From Plantactinospora sp. BC1 (lineage in GTDB: Bacteria; Actinomycetota; Actinomycetes; Mycobacteriales; Micromonosporaceae), in assembly GCF_003030345.1 (NCBI RefSeq), contig NZ_CP028158.1, positions 4,898,001-4,962,000 of the forward strand: a stretch of 64,000 bases of DNA, read 5' to 3'. The notes beneath the pieces were generated by a model. It saw only the letters and a program-made list of their open reading frames with translations. It was not told the DNA's origin and made no database searches. Position numbers and translations under genes: made by a program. Shown here in pieces: positions 27,109 to 35,664 of this stretch (positions are counted from its first letter, which is position 1; the number at the start of each line of letters is the position of its first letter).

Positions 27109-28067
27109 CGGCAGGCATGACGGCAGGCATGACGGAGAACATGACGGGTGCGGCAGGCCGGCTGCTCTCCTTCGCCCGGGAACGCTTCCCGGTGCGGATC
27201 TACGGCAGCTACGCGGTGCTCTGGGTCCTCGCCCTCGACGGCTCGATCTCGCTGGTCCAGCCGAACATCGGGCGGTGGCAGCTCAGCCCGTACCTCCTGG
27301 TGGAGATCGCCTCGGTGCTGATGACGCTGCTCTTCATCCGGATCGTCGACGAGCAGAAGGACCTGGCGTACGACCGTGAACACCACCCGGACCGGCCGCT
27401 GCCCCGGGGCGCGGTACGGCTCGGCGAGGTGCGTGCGGCGACGGTGGCCTGCGGACTGGCCGTCGTCGCCGTCAACCTGGCGATCTCCCCCTGGCTCGCC
27501 GGCTGGTCGCTGCTCAACCTCGGCTACGTCTGTCTGCTCGTCGGATGGGAACGCGCGGCGCCCCGGGCCAGCGCGCGGCTCTTCCTCAACCTGACGGTCA
27601 GCTATCCGGGTCAACTGCTGGTGAGTGGCTACATCTGGCTGGCCCTGTTGATCCGCACCGACGCCGAACCGACCTGGCACGCCGTACCGGTCCTGCTGAT
27701 GTTCGCCGCCGTCTTCCTGCACTTCGAGTTCGCCCGGAAGACCAGTTGGACCCCTCGGGACGAACCGAACTACTACTCCAACGTCGTCGGCGGACGCGGC
27801 AGCGCGGGCCTGGCGATCGGTTCCGCACTCGGGGCGGTGGCGATCGCCCTGGTGATGTTCCGGCCCTGGCGGGCCGAGGGTCTCGCGGCGTTCGCGGCAT
27901 GGTTTCCGCTCTCCGCCGGTGGCTTCCTGTGGGCCGGCGGCGAGCGGTTCCTCTCCCGGTCCGTACCGGTCTGGCCGACCGCGCCGGCAAGGGGATTCCT
28001 GGCCTGGTTCTACCTCGGGCTGATCGTCCAGGCCCTCGCGGTCCAAGAGGTCGGGTGGCCCTGGTGA
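27105..28067 (+). CDS. UbiA-family prenyltransferase-like membrane protein
   Basis: 320 aa, about eight membrane segments. The first Asp-rich site appears as IVDEQKDLAYDREHHPDRPL (about residues 66-85) and a second acidic site follows FARKTSWTPRDEPN (about 210-223), as expected for Mg-diphosphate binding in UbiA enzymes. The 5' end is a tandem 12-bp repeat giving MTAGMTAGMTENM, so four in-frame ATGs (27105, 27117, 27129, 27141) are possible starts; the first has GGAGG and the ATGA overlap. It would transfer a lipid or prenyl group; the donor is unknown. Confidence 0.82.
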   Translation: MTAGMTAGMTENMTGAAGRLLSFARERFPVRIYGSYAVLWVLALDGSISLVQPNIGRWQLSPYLLVEIASVLMTLLFIRIVDEQKDLAYDREHHPDRPLPRGAVRLGEVRAATVACGLAVVAVNLAISPWLAGWSLLNLGYVCLLVGWERAAPRASARLFLNLTVSYPGQLLVSGYIWLALLIRTDAEPTWHAVPVLLMFAAVFLHFEFARKTSWTPRDEPNYYSNVVGGRGSAGLAIGSALGAVAIALVMFRPWRAEGLAAFAAWFPLSAGGFLWAGGERFLSRSVPVWPTAPARGFLAWFYLGLIVQALAVQEVGWPW

Positions 28068-28987
28068 GTGGCGGCATCCTGCTCACCGGGAGTACCGGCT
28101 TCGTCGGCGCCGCCACGCTGCGGGCACTGCTCACCACGGTGCAGGCCCGACGCGTCCGCCTCCTCGTGCACCGCCGTGCACCCGAGATCGTGGGCGGCGA
28201 CGGCGTGCGGCTGGTCCCCGCCGACCTCGGGCAACCCTCGTCGCTGCACGGCATCTGCGACGGAGTGGAGACGGTCGTGCACCTGGCGGCCCGGATCGGC
28301 GGCGACGAGGAGACCTGTCAGTTGGTCAACCACCACGGCACCGCCGCACTGCTCGCGGAGGCGCGTCGCGCCGGGGTACGCCGGATCCTCGCCCTGAGCA
28401 CCGCCGCCGTCTACGGCGACGGGGTGCACCGGGGCCCGACCGAGGACCAGCTCGACCCTCGACCGGTTTCCCCCACCAGCCGCTCCCGGTACGACGCCGA
28501 ACGGCTGGTACGCGCCGCGGGCGGCGTCGTGTTCCGTCCGATGTTCATCACCGGCCCGGGCGACACCTGGTTCCTGCCGACGCTGCTCGACCTGGTACGC
28601 GCGCTGGGCGCCTGGGTCGACGACGGTCGGGCCTGGCTCTCCACGATCCGGGTCGAGCACCTCGGCACGGTCATCGCCACCGCCGCCACCCGCACCCCGC
28701 TGACGCCCGGCGGGGTCTACCACGCCACCGATCCGTGTCCGGTACGGGTCCGGGACCTGGTCACCCGCCATGCCAACAACCCACTTCCGGCCGAGAGCAT
28801 CAGCCTGGACGAGGCCGAACGGCGGCTCCCCGCCCCGTTCACGCCCCGGCAACTGCGGCTGCTCTTCACCGACCACTGGTACGACAGCTCACGACTGTGG
28901 CGAACCCTCGACCTACCGGAACCCGGCGGCGGCACCGGCTGTGGCCGATCCTGTCCGGCGTGCCGGTCACGTGTCGCGGACGGGTGA
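28064..28987 (+). CDS. NAD-dependent epimerase/dehydratase (extended SDR)
   Basis: 307 aa. TGSTGFVG (residues about 8-15) is the glycine-rich NAD site, VVHLAAR follows, and LSTAAVYGDG with a later SRYDAERLV supplies a Ser/Tyr-like site in which the usual YxxxK is changed (no Lys after the Tyr), so activity may be altered. The GTG at 28064 overlaps the UbiA-like stop; a GTG at 28055 with AGAGG is an alternative. Last gene of the operon; it may reduce a keto group of the product (inference). Confidence 0.82.
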   Translation: MSGGILLTGSTGFVGAATLRALLTTVQARRVRLLVHRRAPEIVGGDGVRLVPADLGQPSSLHGICDGVETVVHLAARIGGDEETCQLVNHHGTAALLAEARRAGVRRILALSTAAVYGDGVHRGPTEDQLDPRPVSPTSRSRYDAERLVRAAGGVVFRPMFITGPGDTWFLPTLLDLVRALGAWVDDGRAWLSTIRVEHLGTVIATAATRTPLTPGGVYHATDPCPVRVRDLVTRHANNPLPAESISLDEAERRLPAPFTPRQLRLLFTDHWYDSSRLWRTLDLPEPGGGTGCGRSCPACRSRVADG

Positions 28988-29149
28988 CCGGCGACCGCGC
29001 GGCCCTCGGCCGACTCGGGCGTGGCGGGGGCGGCCGACGGGACGACCACGGACGGCACAGGGCCGGACTCGGAGGGCCGATGGCGAAGCACGCTCCACCC
29101 GTCGAGCTGAGGGCCGAGGCCGGATGCGGCCCGCCCCGGTCGACGCTGC

Positions 29150-29365
29150 TCAGGCCGGGCCGGAGGGCCTCGGCTGTGGTGCCGCGCTGCGGGCGCCGCC
29201 GGACCGTACGCCGATGTCGAGTCCCAACGATCCGGCCCACACCTCGGTGTCCGTCGTCAGTACGTCGAGGGTGCTTTCCGCCGAGCGGACGGTGAGGTGC
29301 ACGCCGGCCGCCGAGGCGACGGCCCGCAGCGCGATGGCGTACGCGTCGTCGAGACAGATCGCCAC
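29150..29365 (-). CDS. Small protein of unknown function
   Basis: 71 aa from a GTG start. Third codon positions are strongly G/C and the residue pattern (LDDAYAIALRAVASAAG, then TEVWAGSLGLDIGV) looks protein-like, but there is no clear ribosome site. It lies 61 nt downstream of the next gene and may be cotranscribed with it. Not recognised. Confidence 0.4.
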   Translation of the reverse strand: MAICLDDAYAIALRAVASAAGVHLTVRSAESTLDVLTTDTEVWAGSLGLDIGVRSGGARSAAPQPRPSGPA

Positions 29366-29426
29366 CGCCGCCCCGTGGGGTGCCCGGTCAGGGTGGTTCG
29401 GTCGGTGCGTTCACCATCCGCCTCCG

Positions 29427-29795
29427 CTATGCGAAATCGAGCTGGCTGGCGGGAATTCCCAGCCGGGCCCCGTACTCCTTGACCTGCTCGTATCCGGAGG
29501 TCGAGGGGTCGACCCGGAACACCCGGTGCCGGAAGATCACGTAGTGCGCGTCCGGTGACCTGAAGTCGACGTACCAACTGCCGGGGTGAGCCGGGTCGAT
29601 GGCCTCGCTGATCCGCTGCGCCACCTCGTCCACGCGCTCGTCGTCGACCTCGATGTCGTGGCGGGTCCAGACCGTGAGCCACGGCGTCCGGTGCGCCTCC
29701 GTCACCTCTTCGACGACGGTGTTGGTGACGCTGACCTCGGCCAGTACGTCGAGTCTCTCCAGGCTCTCCCGGATGATCGACCCCGAATAGGTCAT
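29427..29795 (-). CDS. Conserved-looking hypothetical protein
   Basis: 122 aa, acidic, with a well-formed pattern of short strands and helices (SLERLDVLAEVSVTNTVVEE; WYVDFRSPDAHYVIFRHRVF). ATG with GGAG at 5 nt. It reads like a small cytoplasmic alpha/beta protein. I do not recognise a family. It is followed by the small gene ending at 29150. Confidence 0.7.
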   Translation of the reverse strand: MTYSGSIIRESLERLDVLAEVSVTNTVVEEVTEAHRTPWLTVWTRHDIEVDDERVDEVAQRISEAIDPAHPGSWYVDFRSPDAHYVIFRHRVFRVDPSTSGYEQVKEYGARLGIPASQLDFA

Positions 29796-29982
29796 CTCAG
29801 CTCCACGAACGATCGTGACAGGTAAGGCCGCGAACTCGCCCGAGCCCGAATTTACCGTGCGTACCCCCGCAGCCGCGCCTGCCCGACAGGTCCGGTCGGC
29901 GGGTTCCGCCGCCGCCGACGACCGGGCGGGAGATCGGCGGCCGCCGGGGCAGTGGGCCGGCGGACGACCGTCGAGACAGGTC

Positions 29983-30002
29983 GCGGCCTGCCCGCCGGCC
30001 GC
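29983..30002. terminator. Candidate terminator after the UgpB-like gene
   Basis: GCGGCC / GGCCGC arms with an 8-nt loop lie about 31 nt past the stop of the binding-protein gene (minus strand). The gap 29796-30033 holds no other feature I can support. Confidence 0.35.
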
Positions 30003-30033
30003 CCGCCGGCCCTCGTCACTGCCACCGACGAAC

Positions 30034-31443
30034 TCAGCCGACCGACTTGTTGTAACTCTCGATCTCCGGCTGGACGCTCGCCGCGGCGTCCTTCAACGCC
30101 TGTTCGGCCGGCTTCGCGCCGACGATCGCGGCCTCCAGGCCGTCCTCGGAGGCCTTGCGCGCCTGCGGCATCACCCCGAGCAGGCAGCCGGCGGAGGCGA
30201 CCGACGGCGGGAGCGCGTGCAACTGGTCGACCGCGGTCCGGAACTGCGGGTACTGGGCCACCCAGTCCTTGTCGATCTGCTCCTCCAGGGCCTTCGGGTT
30301 GATCGGCACGTAGCCGGTCCCGGTGTGCCACTGGGCCTGCTGGGCCGCCCCGGAGGCGAACTTCACGAACTCCCAGGCTCCGCGCTTCTCGGCGTCGCTG
30401 TGCCCGACACCGTTGATCCAGAGCGAGGCGCCACCGATGATCGGTCCACCGGCGGAGGCGTCGGAAACCTTCGGGTACGGCGCGGTGAGGACGGTGAACC
30501 GGCCCTTGGCGGCGTCGACGTACCCGCGCAGCACGCTGGTCGATTCGAGGTGCATCGCGACCGTACCGGCCTTGAAGGCGGCCTGGGCGTCGTCGGTCTT
30601 CCGGCCGGTGTTCGTCGCGTACCCGTTGCGGACCAGGTCGGCCCACCACTGCGCCACCTGCACGCCGGTGGCCTGGTCGAACTGCACCTTCGTCGCGAGC
30701 TTGTCCCGCCCGTTGCCGTTGTCGCAGTACTCCTTGCCGTCGGTGGCGAGGAGTTGTTCGAGCAGCCAGCCGTAGATCGCCGCGCCGAAGCCGTACTGGA
30801 TGGTCTTGCCGCTGCTGTCCTTGACGGTGAGCTGCCTGGCCAGCTCGCCGATCTCGGCGAGGGTCTTCGGCGGCTTGGTCGGGTCGAGCCGGGCCCGCTC
30901 GAACGCCTCCTTGTTCAGATAGAGCAGCGGGGTCGAGGAGTTGAATGGCATCGACCAGAGCTTGCCCTCGACCGAGTAGTAGCTGGCGATGTTCGGCTCG
31001 ATGTCGGCGGTGTCGAAGCCGTCCTTCTCGATGAACTTGTACATCGGGACGACCTGCTTGGAGTCCACCATGAACCGGCTGCCGATGTCGTAGACCTGGA
31101 CCAGGGCCGGGGTGTTCTTCTGCTGCACCGACGCCTTGTATTTGGCGATCGTCTCGTCGTAGCTGCCCTGGAAGACCGGTTTGACCTCGACCTTGCCGCC
31201 GCTCTGTGCGTTGAAGTCGGCGACCAGCTTGTCGACCGCGGCGGCGTTCGCGCCCTTCATGGCGTGCCAGAACTCGACGGTCGTCTTGCCGTCGGCATTG
31301 TCGAGCACCTCGGCGCCCGGTGCGTTCAGAGCCTCGGCCGAGTCGCCCTCGTCGGAGCCCGAGCCGCACCCGCCGACCAGCGCGGTGGCGACGAGCAGGG
31401 CGACGGCCGCCACACCCGTCCGGCGTAGCCGCGAATTTGCCAT
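30034..31443 (-). CDS. UgpB-like extracellular solute-binding lipoprotein
   Basis: 469 aa. Signal and lipobox VATALVGGCGSG at residues about 18-29. The body has the glycerol-3-phosphate-binding UgpB pattern: VEFWHAMKGANAAAVDKLV near residue 56, FNSSTPLLYLNK near 165 and GGASLWI near 350. It would bind sn-glycerol-3-phosphate or a glycerophosphodiester, although related proteins bind other sugars. ATG with AAAGGAG. It is the last gene of a three-gene importer; no ATPase is present. Confidence 0.88.
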   Translation of the reverse strand: MANSRLRRTGVAAVALLVATALVGGCGSGSDEGDSAEALNAPGAEVLDNADGKTTVEFWHAMKGANAAAVDKLVADFNAQSGGKVEVKPVFQGSYDETIAKYKASVQQKNTPALVQVYDIGSRFMVDSKQVVPMYKFIEKDGFDTADIEPNIASYYSVEGKLWSMPFNSSTPLLYLNKEAFERARLDPTKPPKTLAEIGELARQLTVKDSSGKTIQYGFGAAIYGWLLEQLLATDGKEYCDNGNGRDKLATKVQFDQATGVQVAQWWADLVRNGYATNTGRKTDDAQAAFKAGTVAMHLESTSVLRGYVDAAKGRFTVLTAPYPKVSDASAGGPIIGGASLWINGVGHSDAEKRGAWEFVKFASGAAQQAQWHTGTGYVPINPKALEEQIDKDWVAQYPQFRTAVDQLHALPPSVASAGCLLGVMPQARKASEDGLEAAIVGAKPAEQALKDAAASVQPEIESYNKSVG

Positions 31444-31484
31444 TTCTACTCCTTTTGAGAGATGCGATGGTCCTCGTCGGGGGC

Positions 31485-32315
31485 TTACCGCAGTGCGCCG
31501 GCGGTGAGTCCGCGCACGATGTACCGCTGGCCGAAGACGACCACGGCCAACGTGGGGAGCAGGGAGAGCGCGACGCCGGCCAGGACCAGGCCGGGCTGGG
31601 CCGCCTCGGCGTCGTTGAGCTGCGAGATGCCGATCTGGAGGGTCTGGAACTCGGCGTCCCGGATCAGGATCAGGGGCCAGAAGTACTGGTTCCAGGCGGA
31701 GAGGAAGACGTAGACCCCGACCGCGGCGATCGAGGGCTTGGAGAGCGGTACGACCACCCGCCACAGCAGCCGCCAGTGGCCGCAGCCGTCGATCACCGCC
31801 GCGTCCCGCAGCTCGGCCGGGAACTGGAGGAACGCCTGGCGCAGCAGGAAGGTGCCGAACGCCGAGGCGAGGAAGGGCAGGACCAGCCCGAGGTAGGTCA
31901 AGCCGCCCCGGGTCAGCCCCCAGTCCGAGATCGCCAGGTAGTTCGGGATGATGATCGCTTCCCACGGCACCATCAGGGTGGCCAGGAAGAGACCGAAGGT
32001 CACGGCCTTCGCCGGCATTCGCAGGAACGCGAAGGCGTACGCGGCCAGGATGCTGGTCACCACCTGGGCGAGGGTGATCACGCCGGCCTGTACGGCGGAG
32101 TTGAGGTAGAACCGGCCCAGTGGCACCGAGCGGAAGACGTCGCCGAAGTTCGCCCAGTGCAGGGCGCTCGGCACCAGCGCCGGCGGATAACTGGCCAGGT
32201 CACCGGGGCCCATCACGGCACCGGCGAACGCGTAGTAGACCGGGAAGAGCACCGGGATCAGCGCCAGCCCGAGGACGACGTAGACGACGATCCGGCCGGG
32301 GTTCGGTTTTCTCAT
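31485..32315 (-). CDS. UgpE-like ABC permease (MalG family)
   Basis: 276 aa with six membrane segments; EAA loop RDAAVIDGCGHWRLLWRVVVPLSKP at about residues 175-199. Ends YIVRGLTAGALR, typical of MalG types. The ATG overlaps the UgpA-like stop by four bases. 41 nt separate it from the binding-protein gene. Confidence 0.92.
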   Translation of the reverse strand: MRKPNPGRIVVYVVLGLALIPVLFPVYYAFAGAVMGPGDLASYPPALVPSALHWANFGDVFRSVPLGRFYLNSAVQAGVITLAQVVTSILAAYAFAFLRMPAKAVTFGLFLATLMVPWEAIIIPNYLAISDWGLTRGGLTYLGLVLPFLASAFGTFLLRQAFLQFPAELRDAAVIDGCGHWRLLWRVVVPLSKPSIAAVGVYVFLSAWNQYFWPLILIRDAEFQTLQIGISQLNDAEAAQPGLVLAGVALSLLPTLAVVVFGQRYIVRGLTAGALR

Positions 32316-33280
32316 CGGTAGTGCACCCGCCGCTCCAGGATGCCGAACTGGATCGCCGTGCAGATCAGCATGATCACCAGCAGTACCACCGCCTGGGCGC
32401 TCGCCCCGCCGAAGTCGGACGCTCCGAAGGCGAACGCCCGTTCGTAGATCGAGTACACCAGGGTGGTGGTCGCGTCGTCCGGGCCGCCCTTGGTGAGGAT
32501 GTGGATCTGACCGAAGCTCTGCAACGCGTGGATCGTGGAGACCACGACCAGGAAGAAGAGTTGCGGGGAGAGCAGCGGGATGGTGATGCCGGTGGCCAGC
32601 CGCCAGCCGGTGGCGCCGTCGAGCCGAGCCGCCTCCACCACCTCGGGCGGGATCGCCGCGACCCCGGCGGAGAGCACCAGCACGTTGTAGCCGAGGTTCA
32701 TCCAGACCGTGGCCAGACCGACGGCGGGCAGCGCGATCGACGGGTCGGTGAGCCAGTTGACCCGGTCGATCCCGACCGCTCCGAGCAGGCCGTTCGCGAT
32801 CCCGATCGCCGGGTTGTAGATGACGGCGAAGACCACCGACGCGGTCGCCACGGAGAACGCGAACGGGAGGGCGAAGGCGGTCCGCAGCACCCGTACGCCG
32901 CGCAGCCGCGCCTCCAGCAGCAGTACCACGACAAGCGCGCCGATCACCGCGGGCAGCACGCTGATCAGCGTGAACAGCGCCGTCGTGGCCAGTACCTCGC
33001 CGAACTCGCCCGACAGCATCTCGGTGTAGTGGTCGAGACCGACATAGGCACTCGGCGCACCGAAGATGTCGTTGCCGTGCGCGGAGAGGTAGAAGGTGCG
33101 GGCGAGGGGCCAGAAGATGAACAGCGCGAAGACCACGACCGACGGCAGTAACAGCAGCCAGGAGAGCGAAGCCTCACGTCGTGGCCGGCCGCGGGTTGGT
33201 GTGGGGGGATCCGCGGTGGCGCCGGCCGGGGCGCGTTCGGCAGCTAGCGGGGGAGACACTGCCGCACAGTACCAACGCAT
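32312..33280 (-). CDS. UgpA-like ABC permease (MalF family)
   Basis: 322 aa. A Pro/Arg-rich N-terminal tail (about 38 residues) precedes six membrane segments; the EAA loop is EAARLDGATGWRLATGITIPLLS (about residues 215-237). The ATG at 33280 has AGGA 3 nt upstream, and both lie in the loop of a 7-bp hairpin. A GTG at 33259 is an alternative without a ribosome site. It is followed by UgpE-like with ATGA overlap. Confidence 0.9.
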   Translation of the reverse strand: MRWYCAAVSPPLAAERAPAGATADPPTPTRGRPRREASLSWLLLLPSVVVFALFIFWPLARTFYLSAHGNDIFGAPSAYVGLDHYTEMLSGEFGEVLATTALFTLISVLPAVIGALVVVLLLEARLRGVRVLRTAFALPFAFSVATASVVFAVIYNPAIGIANGLLGAVGIDRVNWLTDPSIALPAVGLATVWMNLGYNVLVLSAGVAAIPPEVVEAARLDGATGWRLATGITIPLLSPQLFFLVVVSTIHALQSFGQIHILTKGGPDDATTTLVYSIYERAFAFGASDFGGASAQAVVLLVIMLICTAIQFGILERRVHYR

Positions 33281-33294
33281 TCGTCCTGTTGGTA
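33270..33294 (-). promoter_or_regulatory. Hairpin presenting the ugpA-like ribosome site and start codon
   Basis: TACCAAC (arm 33288-33294, minus strand) and GTTGGTA (33270-33276) are perfect 7-bp complements around an 11-nt loop AGGACGAATGC that contains AGGA and the ATG. It could be an RNA structure at the initiation site or a DNA operator for a dimeric regulator. Confidence 0.55.
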
Positions 33295-33347
33295 TTGTTC
33301 CGGCTCGATCTTGATCTGGCAGTTACCGGTGCCTGCCGCCGCACTGG

Positions 33348-34166
33348 TCAGCCGCGCCAGCGCAGGTCTGCGACCACCGCCCGGTGGTCGGAGGGATGGA
33401 CGCCCTCGACCGGCTCGCCGGCCAGCCGCACCCCCTCGACCAGCACCTGCTGGTCCTCGCGGCCGGGGCGGAAGAAGATGTGGTCGATGCGCTGGTCGAT
33501 CATCTGGGGTCCGGCCTCCAACGGCGCGGACGGATGGGTCGACGGCAGGGTGACCGCGTCGGCGGCTCCGTTGCCGGCGCTCCAGGCGTCGGTCAGCACG
33601 TCCCGTACCGGCCGCAGCACCGGGGAGTCGACGGCCGCGTTGAGATCGCCCATCAGCAGCACCGGGCAGGGGCCGTCGAAGCGGGGGTCGGTGGCGAGAT
33701 CTGCCACGAAGGCCCCCTGCGCGATGCGGTCGTCGGTGTACGGGACGCCGTAGTCGAGGCAGGCCGCCACGACGGGCAGCGGGCCGGCAGGGTGGTCGAC
33801 CCGGACGCTGAGCGCGACCGGATCCCAGCTGCGGTGCCGGGCCGGCATCACCGGCGCCTCGTGATCGAGGATCGGCCACCGGCTCAGTACCGCGATCCCG
33901 AGATCGATGTCGTCCTGGTCGGCCGCGTCCGGGTCCCTCGGCGCGGGTGGGTAGGAGGGTGCGGCGAAGACGGCGTGCATCCGCAGCGCGTCCGCCAGCT
34001 CGTGTGCCTGGGTGGTGCCAGCACCGGCCCAGACCTCCTGGAGCGCCACGACGTCGGGGCGAAACCGTTCCAGCGTCGCGCGGATGCCCGGCTGTCGGTC
34101 ACGCCAGCGCGGTCCGAACCGCCACCAGATGTTCCACGTCATCGCCCGGACCATGCTGTCGACCAT
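33348..34166 (-). CDS. Endonuclease/exonuclease/phosphatase (EEP) family protein
   Basis: 272 aa. DNase I-like fold motifs are in order: TWNIWW (residues 9-14), VVALQEVW (about 38-45, Mg Glu), LMGDLNAAVDS (about 168-178), IDHIFFR and HPSDHRAVVADL (C-terminal Asp-His). It cleaves phosphodiester or phosphomonoester bonds; without a signal peptide it is intracellular. ATG with GGAGG at 7 nt. It lies 67 nt upstream of the ugp-like importer on the same strand, which hints at use of phosphodiesters from outside (inference). Confidence 0.88.
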   Translation of the reverse strand: MVDSMVRAMTWNIWWRFGPRWRDRQPGIRATLERFRPDVVALQEVWAGAGTTQAHELADALRMHAVFAAPSYPPAPRDPDAADQDDIDLGIAVLSRWPILDHEAPVMPARHRSWDPVALSVRVDHPAGPLPVVAACLDYGVPYTDDRIAQGAFVADLATDPRFDGPCPVLLMGDLNAAVDSPVLRPVRDVLTDAWSAGNGAADAVTLPSTHPSAPLEAGPQMIDQRIDHIFFRPGREDQQVLVEGVRLAGEPVEGVHPSDHRAVVADLRWRG

Positions 34167-34251
34167 CAGCGAACCTCCGTTGCCGTGACCTTTTCATGAT
34201 CCGTATTGCCCGGCGGCGGTGACGACCATGCGAAGCGTCGGGGTCCGGGGC

Positions 34252-34289
34252 GGTGGGCCCGGACGGGGCTCGGCCCGTCCAGGCCCACC
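34252..34289. terminator. Strong hairpin terminator
   Basis: A 16-bp stem (GGTGGGCC and GGACGGG pairing with CCCGTCC and GGCCCACC, one C.A mismatch) and a 6-nt loop. It lies 33 nt past the stop of the DUF3072 gene and upstream of the EEP gene. Confidence 0.6.
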
Positions 34290-34322
34290 TCCGGTGCACG
34301 GTCGGGTCGGCGAGCGGGTGGG

Positions 34323-34529
34323 TCAGGAGCGGCCGCCGCGGCCGGTCTGCTCCTGCAACTCGTCGATGAGCTGCGAGGCCTCCGCCTTGGTCAGGTTGTC
34401 CGGCACATCCCGGCCAGCCTCGCGGGCCAGGGTGGCCAGGTACGACTCCTGCGGTCCGGTCGGCGGCTCGTCGCCGGTCACCCACTGCTCGGGGTCCTTC
34501 TCCGGGTTGTGATCGGTCACGGTGCTCAT
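34323..34529 (-). CDS. DUF3072 domain protein
   Basis: 68 aa. Matches the short DUF3072 pattern: PEQWVTGDEPPTGPQESYLATL then LTKAEASQLIDELQEQTGRG (residues about 43-62). Function unknown; often found near stress genes in actinomycetes. AGAGGAG abuts the ATG; a GTG three codons later has better spacing. Confidence 0.85.
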   Translation of the reverse strand: MSTVTDHNPEKDPEQWVTGDEPPTGPQESYLATLAREAGRDVPDNLTKAEASQLIDELQEQTGRGGRS

Positions 34530-34649
34530 CTCCTCTTTCTCGAACGCCTGTCCCATTACCCCGACGTCCGGCGCGCCGAACATCACCCGTGCGGTGCGGT
34601 GCCGACCGCCACGAGTGGGGGGAGCGGAGCCGGCACCCCGCGGCGGGGA

Positions 34650-35372
34650 TCAGCGCGGGTCCGCGGGCTTTCGCGCGAGGAAGAGCTGGTACCGGGGCTT
34701 GCCGTTGCGGTGCCGGCCCAGGACGGCCAGGGGCACGGCCGTCGTGACGAAGCCAGCCGCGGTCAGGTCGTCGTGGAGTGCGCGGAGCGGCGTGCTGCGG
34801 TAGTACATGACGAACGGGGGGCGCCACACGGCGTTGCGGACCCGCATCGCCAGGTCGAATCCGAGCGTCGCCCAGTGCCAGACCGAGGTCGGCGGCGACG
34901 GTGTGCTGATCGCGAAGGTGAAGAGCCCGCCCGGACGCAGTGCCCGGTACACCCCCTCGAAGAGGGCAGGTCGTTCGGCGGGCAGGAAGTGCCCGAGCGC
35001 CCCGAAGTTGACCGCCAGGTCGAAGCCCTCGGCGAAGGGCAGCGCCCGGGCGTCGGCGCGTACCCAGGAGGCGTCCGGATGCGCGATCCGGGCCTGCGCG
35101 AGCATGCCGGCGCTGAAGTCGACGCCGGTGATCCCAGCTCGGCAGACGGACCTGAGCACCAGCATACCCGCGCCGGTACCGCAGCAGACGTCCAACCCGT
35201 CGTCGAACGGCCCGAGCTCGGCCAGCGCGTGGGCGCTCGCGTCGAGGATCCGTTCCGGGGTGCGGAACGGGGTGTGGTCGAACTTCGGGGCCAGCAGGTC
35301 GTAGCCGCGCTCGACCGAGGACATCGCCTGGACCCAGAGTTCGCGCAGAGACGGGCCTTGGGGCGAGAACAC
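34650..35372 (-). CDS. Class I SAM-dependent methyltransferase
   Basis: 240 aa. SAM-binding motif I is DGLDVCCGTGAGMLVL (about residues 63-78), followed by GVDFSAGMLAQARI and the post-motif FDLAVNFGALGHF. The conserved lead ELWVQAMSSVERGYD lies at about residues 9-24, so the GTG at 35372 fits better than the ATG at 35324. Substrate unknown. Divergent from the small membrane protein gene at 35665. Confidence 0.87.
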   Translation of the reverse strand: MFSPQGPSLRELWVQAMSSVERGYDLLAPKFDHTPFRTPERILDASAHALAELGPFDDGLDVCCGTGAGMLVLRSVCRAGITGVDFSAGMLAQARIAHPDASWVRADARALPFAEGFDLAVNFGALGHFLPAERPALFEGVYRALRPGGLFTFAISTPSPPTSVWHWATLGFDLAMRVRNAVWRPPFVMYYRSTPLRALHDDLTAAGFVTTAVPLAVLGRHRNGKPRYQLFLARKPADPR

Positions 35373-35436
35373 CCGCCGAGGGTACCCGCCGGACGACGGC
35401 CCCGCCGGCCGAGCGCGCTCCGTACCTGCGCCTTCG

Positions 35437-35451
35437 GACGGTCGTACCGTC
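35437..35451. promoter_or_regulatory. 15-bp inverted repeat upstream of the methyltransferase
   Basis: GACGGT-CGT-ACCGTC, a perfect palindrome with a 3-bp centre, 65 bp before the methyltransferase GTG in the 292-bp divergent gap. A possible operator; no regulator gene is adjacent. Confidence 0.35.
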
Positions 35452-35664
35452 AGAAGAGGGTCTGCGTCCGGTGACCGCCGCACCGGCGTCCTGGTCTCGT
35501 TGCCGACCACCGGCAGGTTAACCCTGATCGTGTCTGCGCGCCGCGGCCCTGTCCGGGCCGGTCGGGCCGGGCGAGCATGGAGACACGGCACGGCCCCCGG
35601 ACCGAGGCGCCGGGGAGTGGGCGACGCCCGCGAGCGCCGCCCGCCGTGATCCAAGGAGCTGTTC

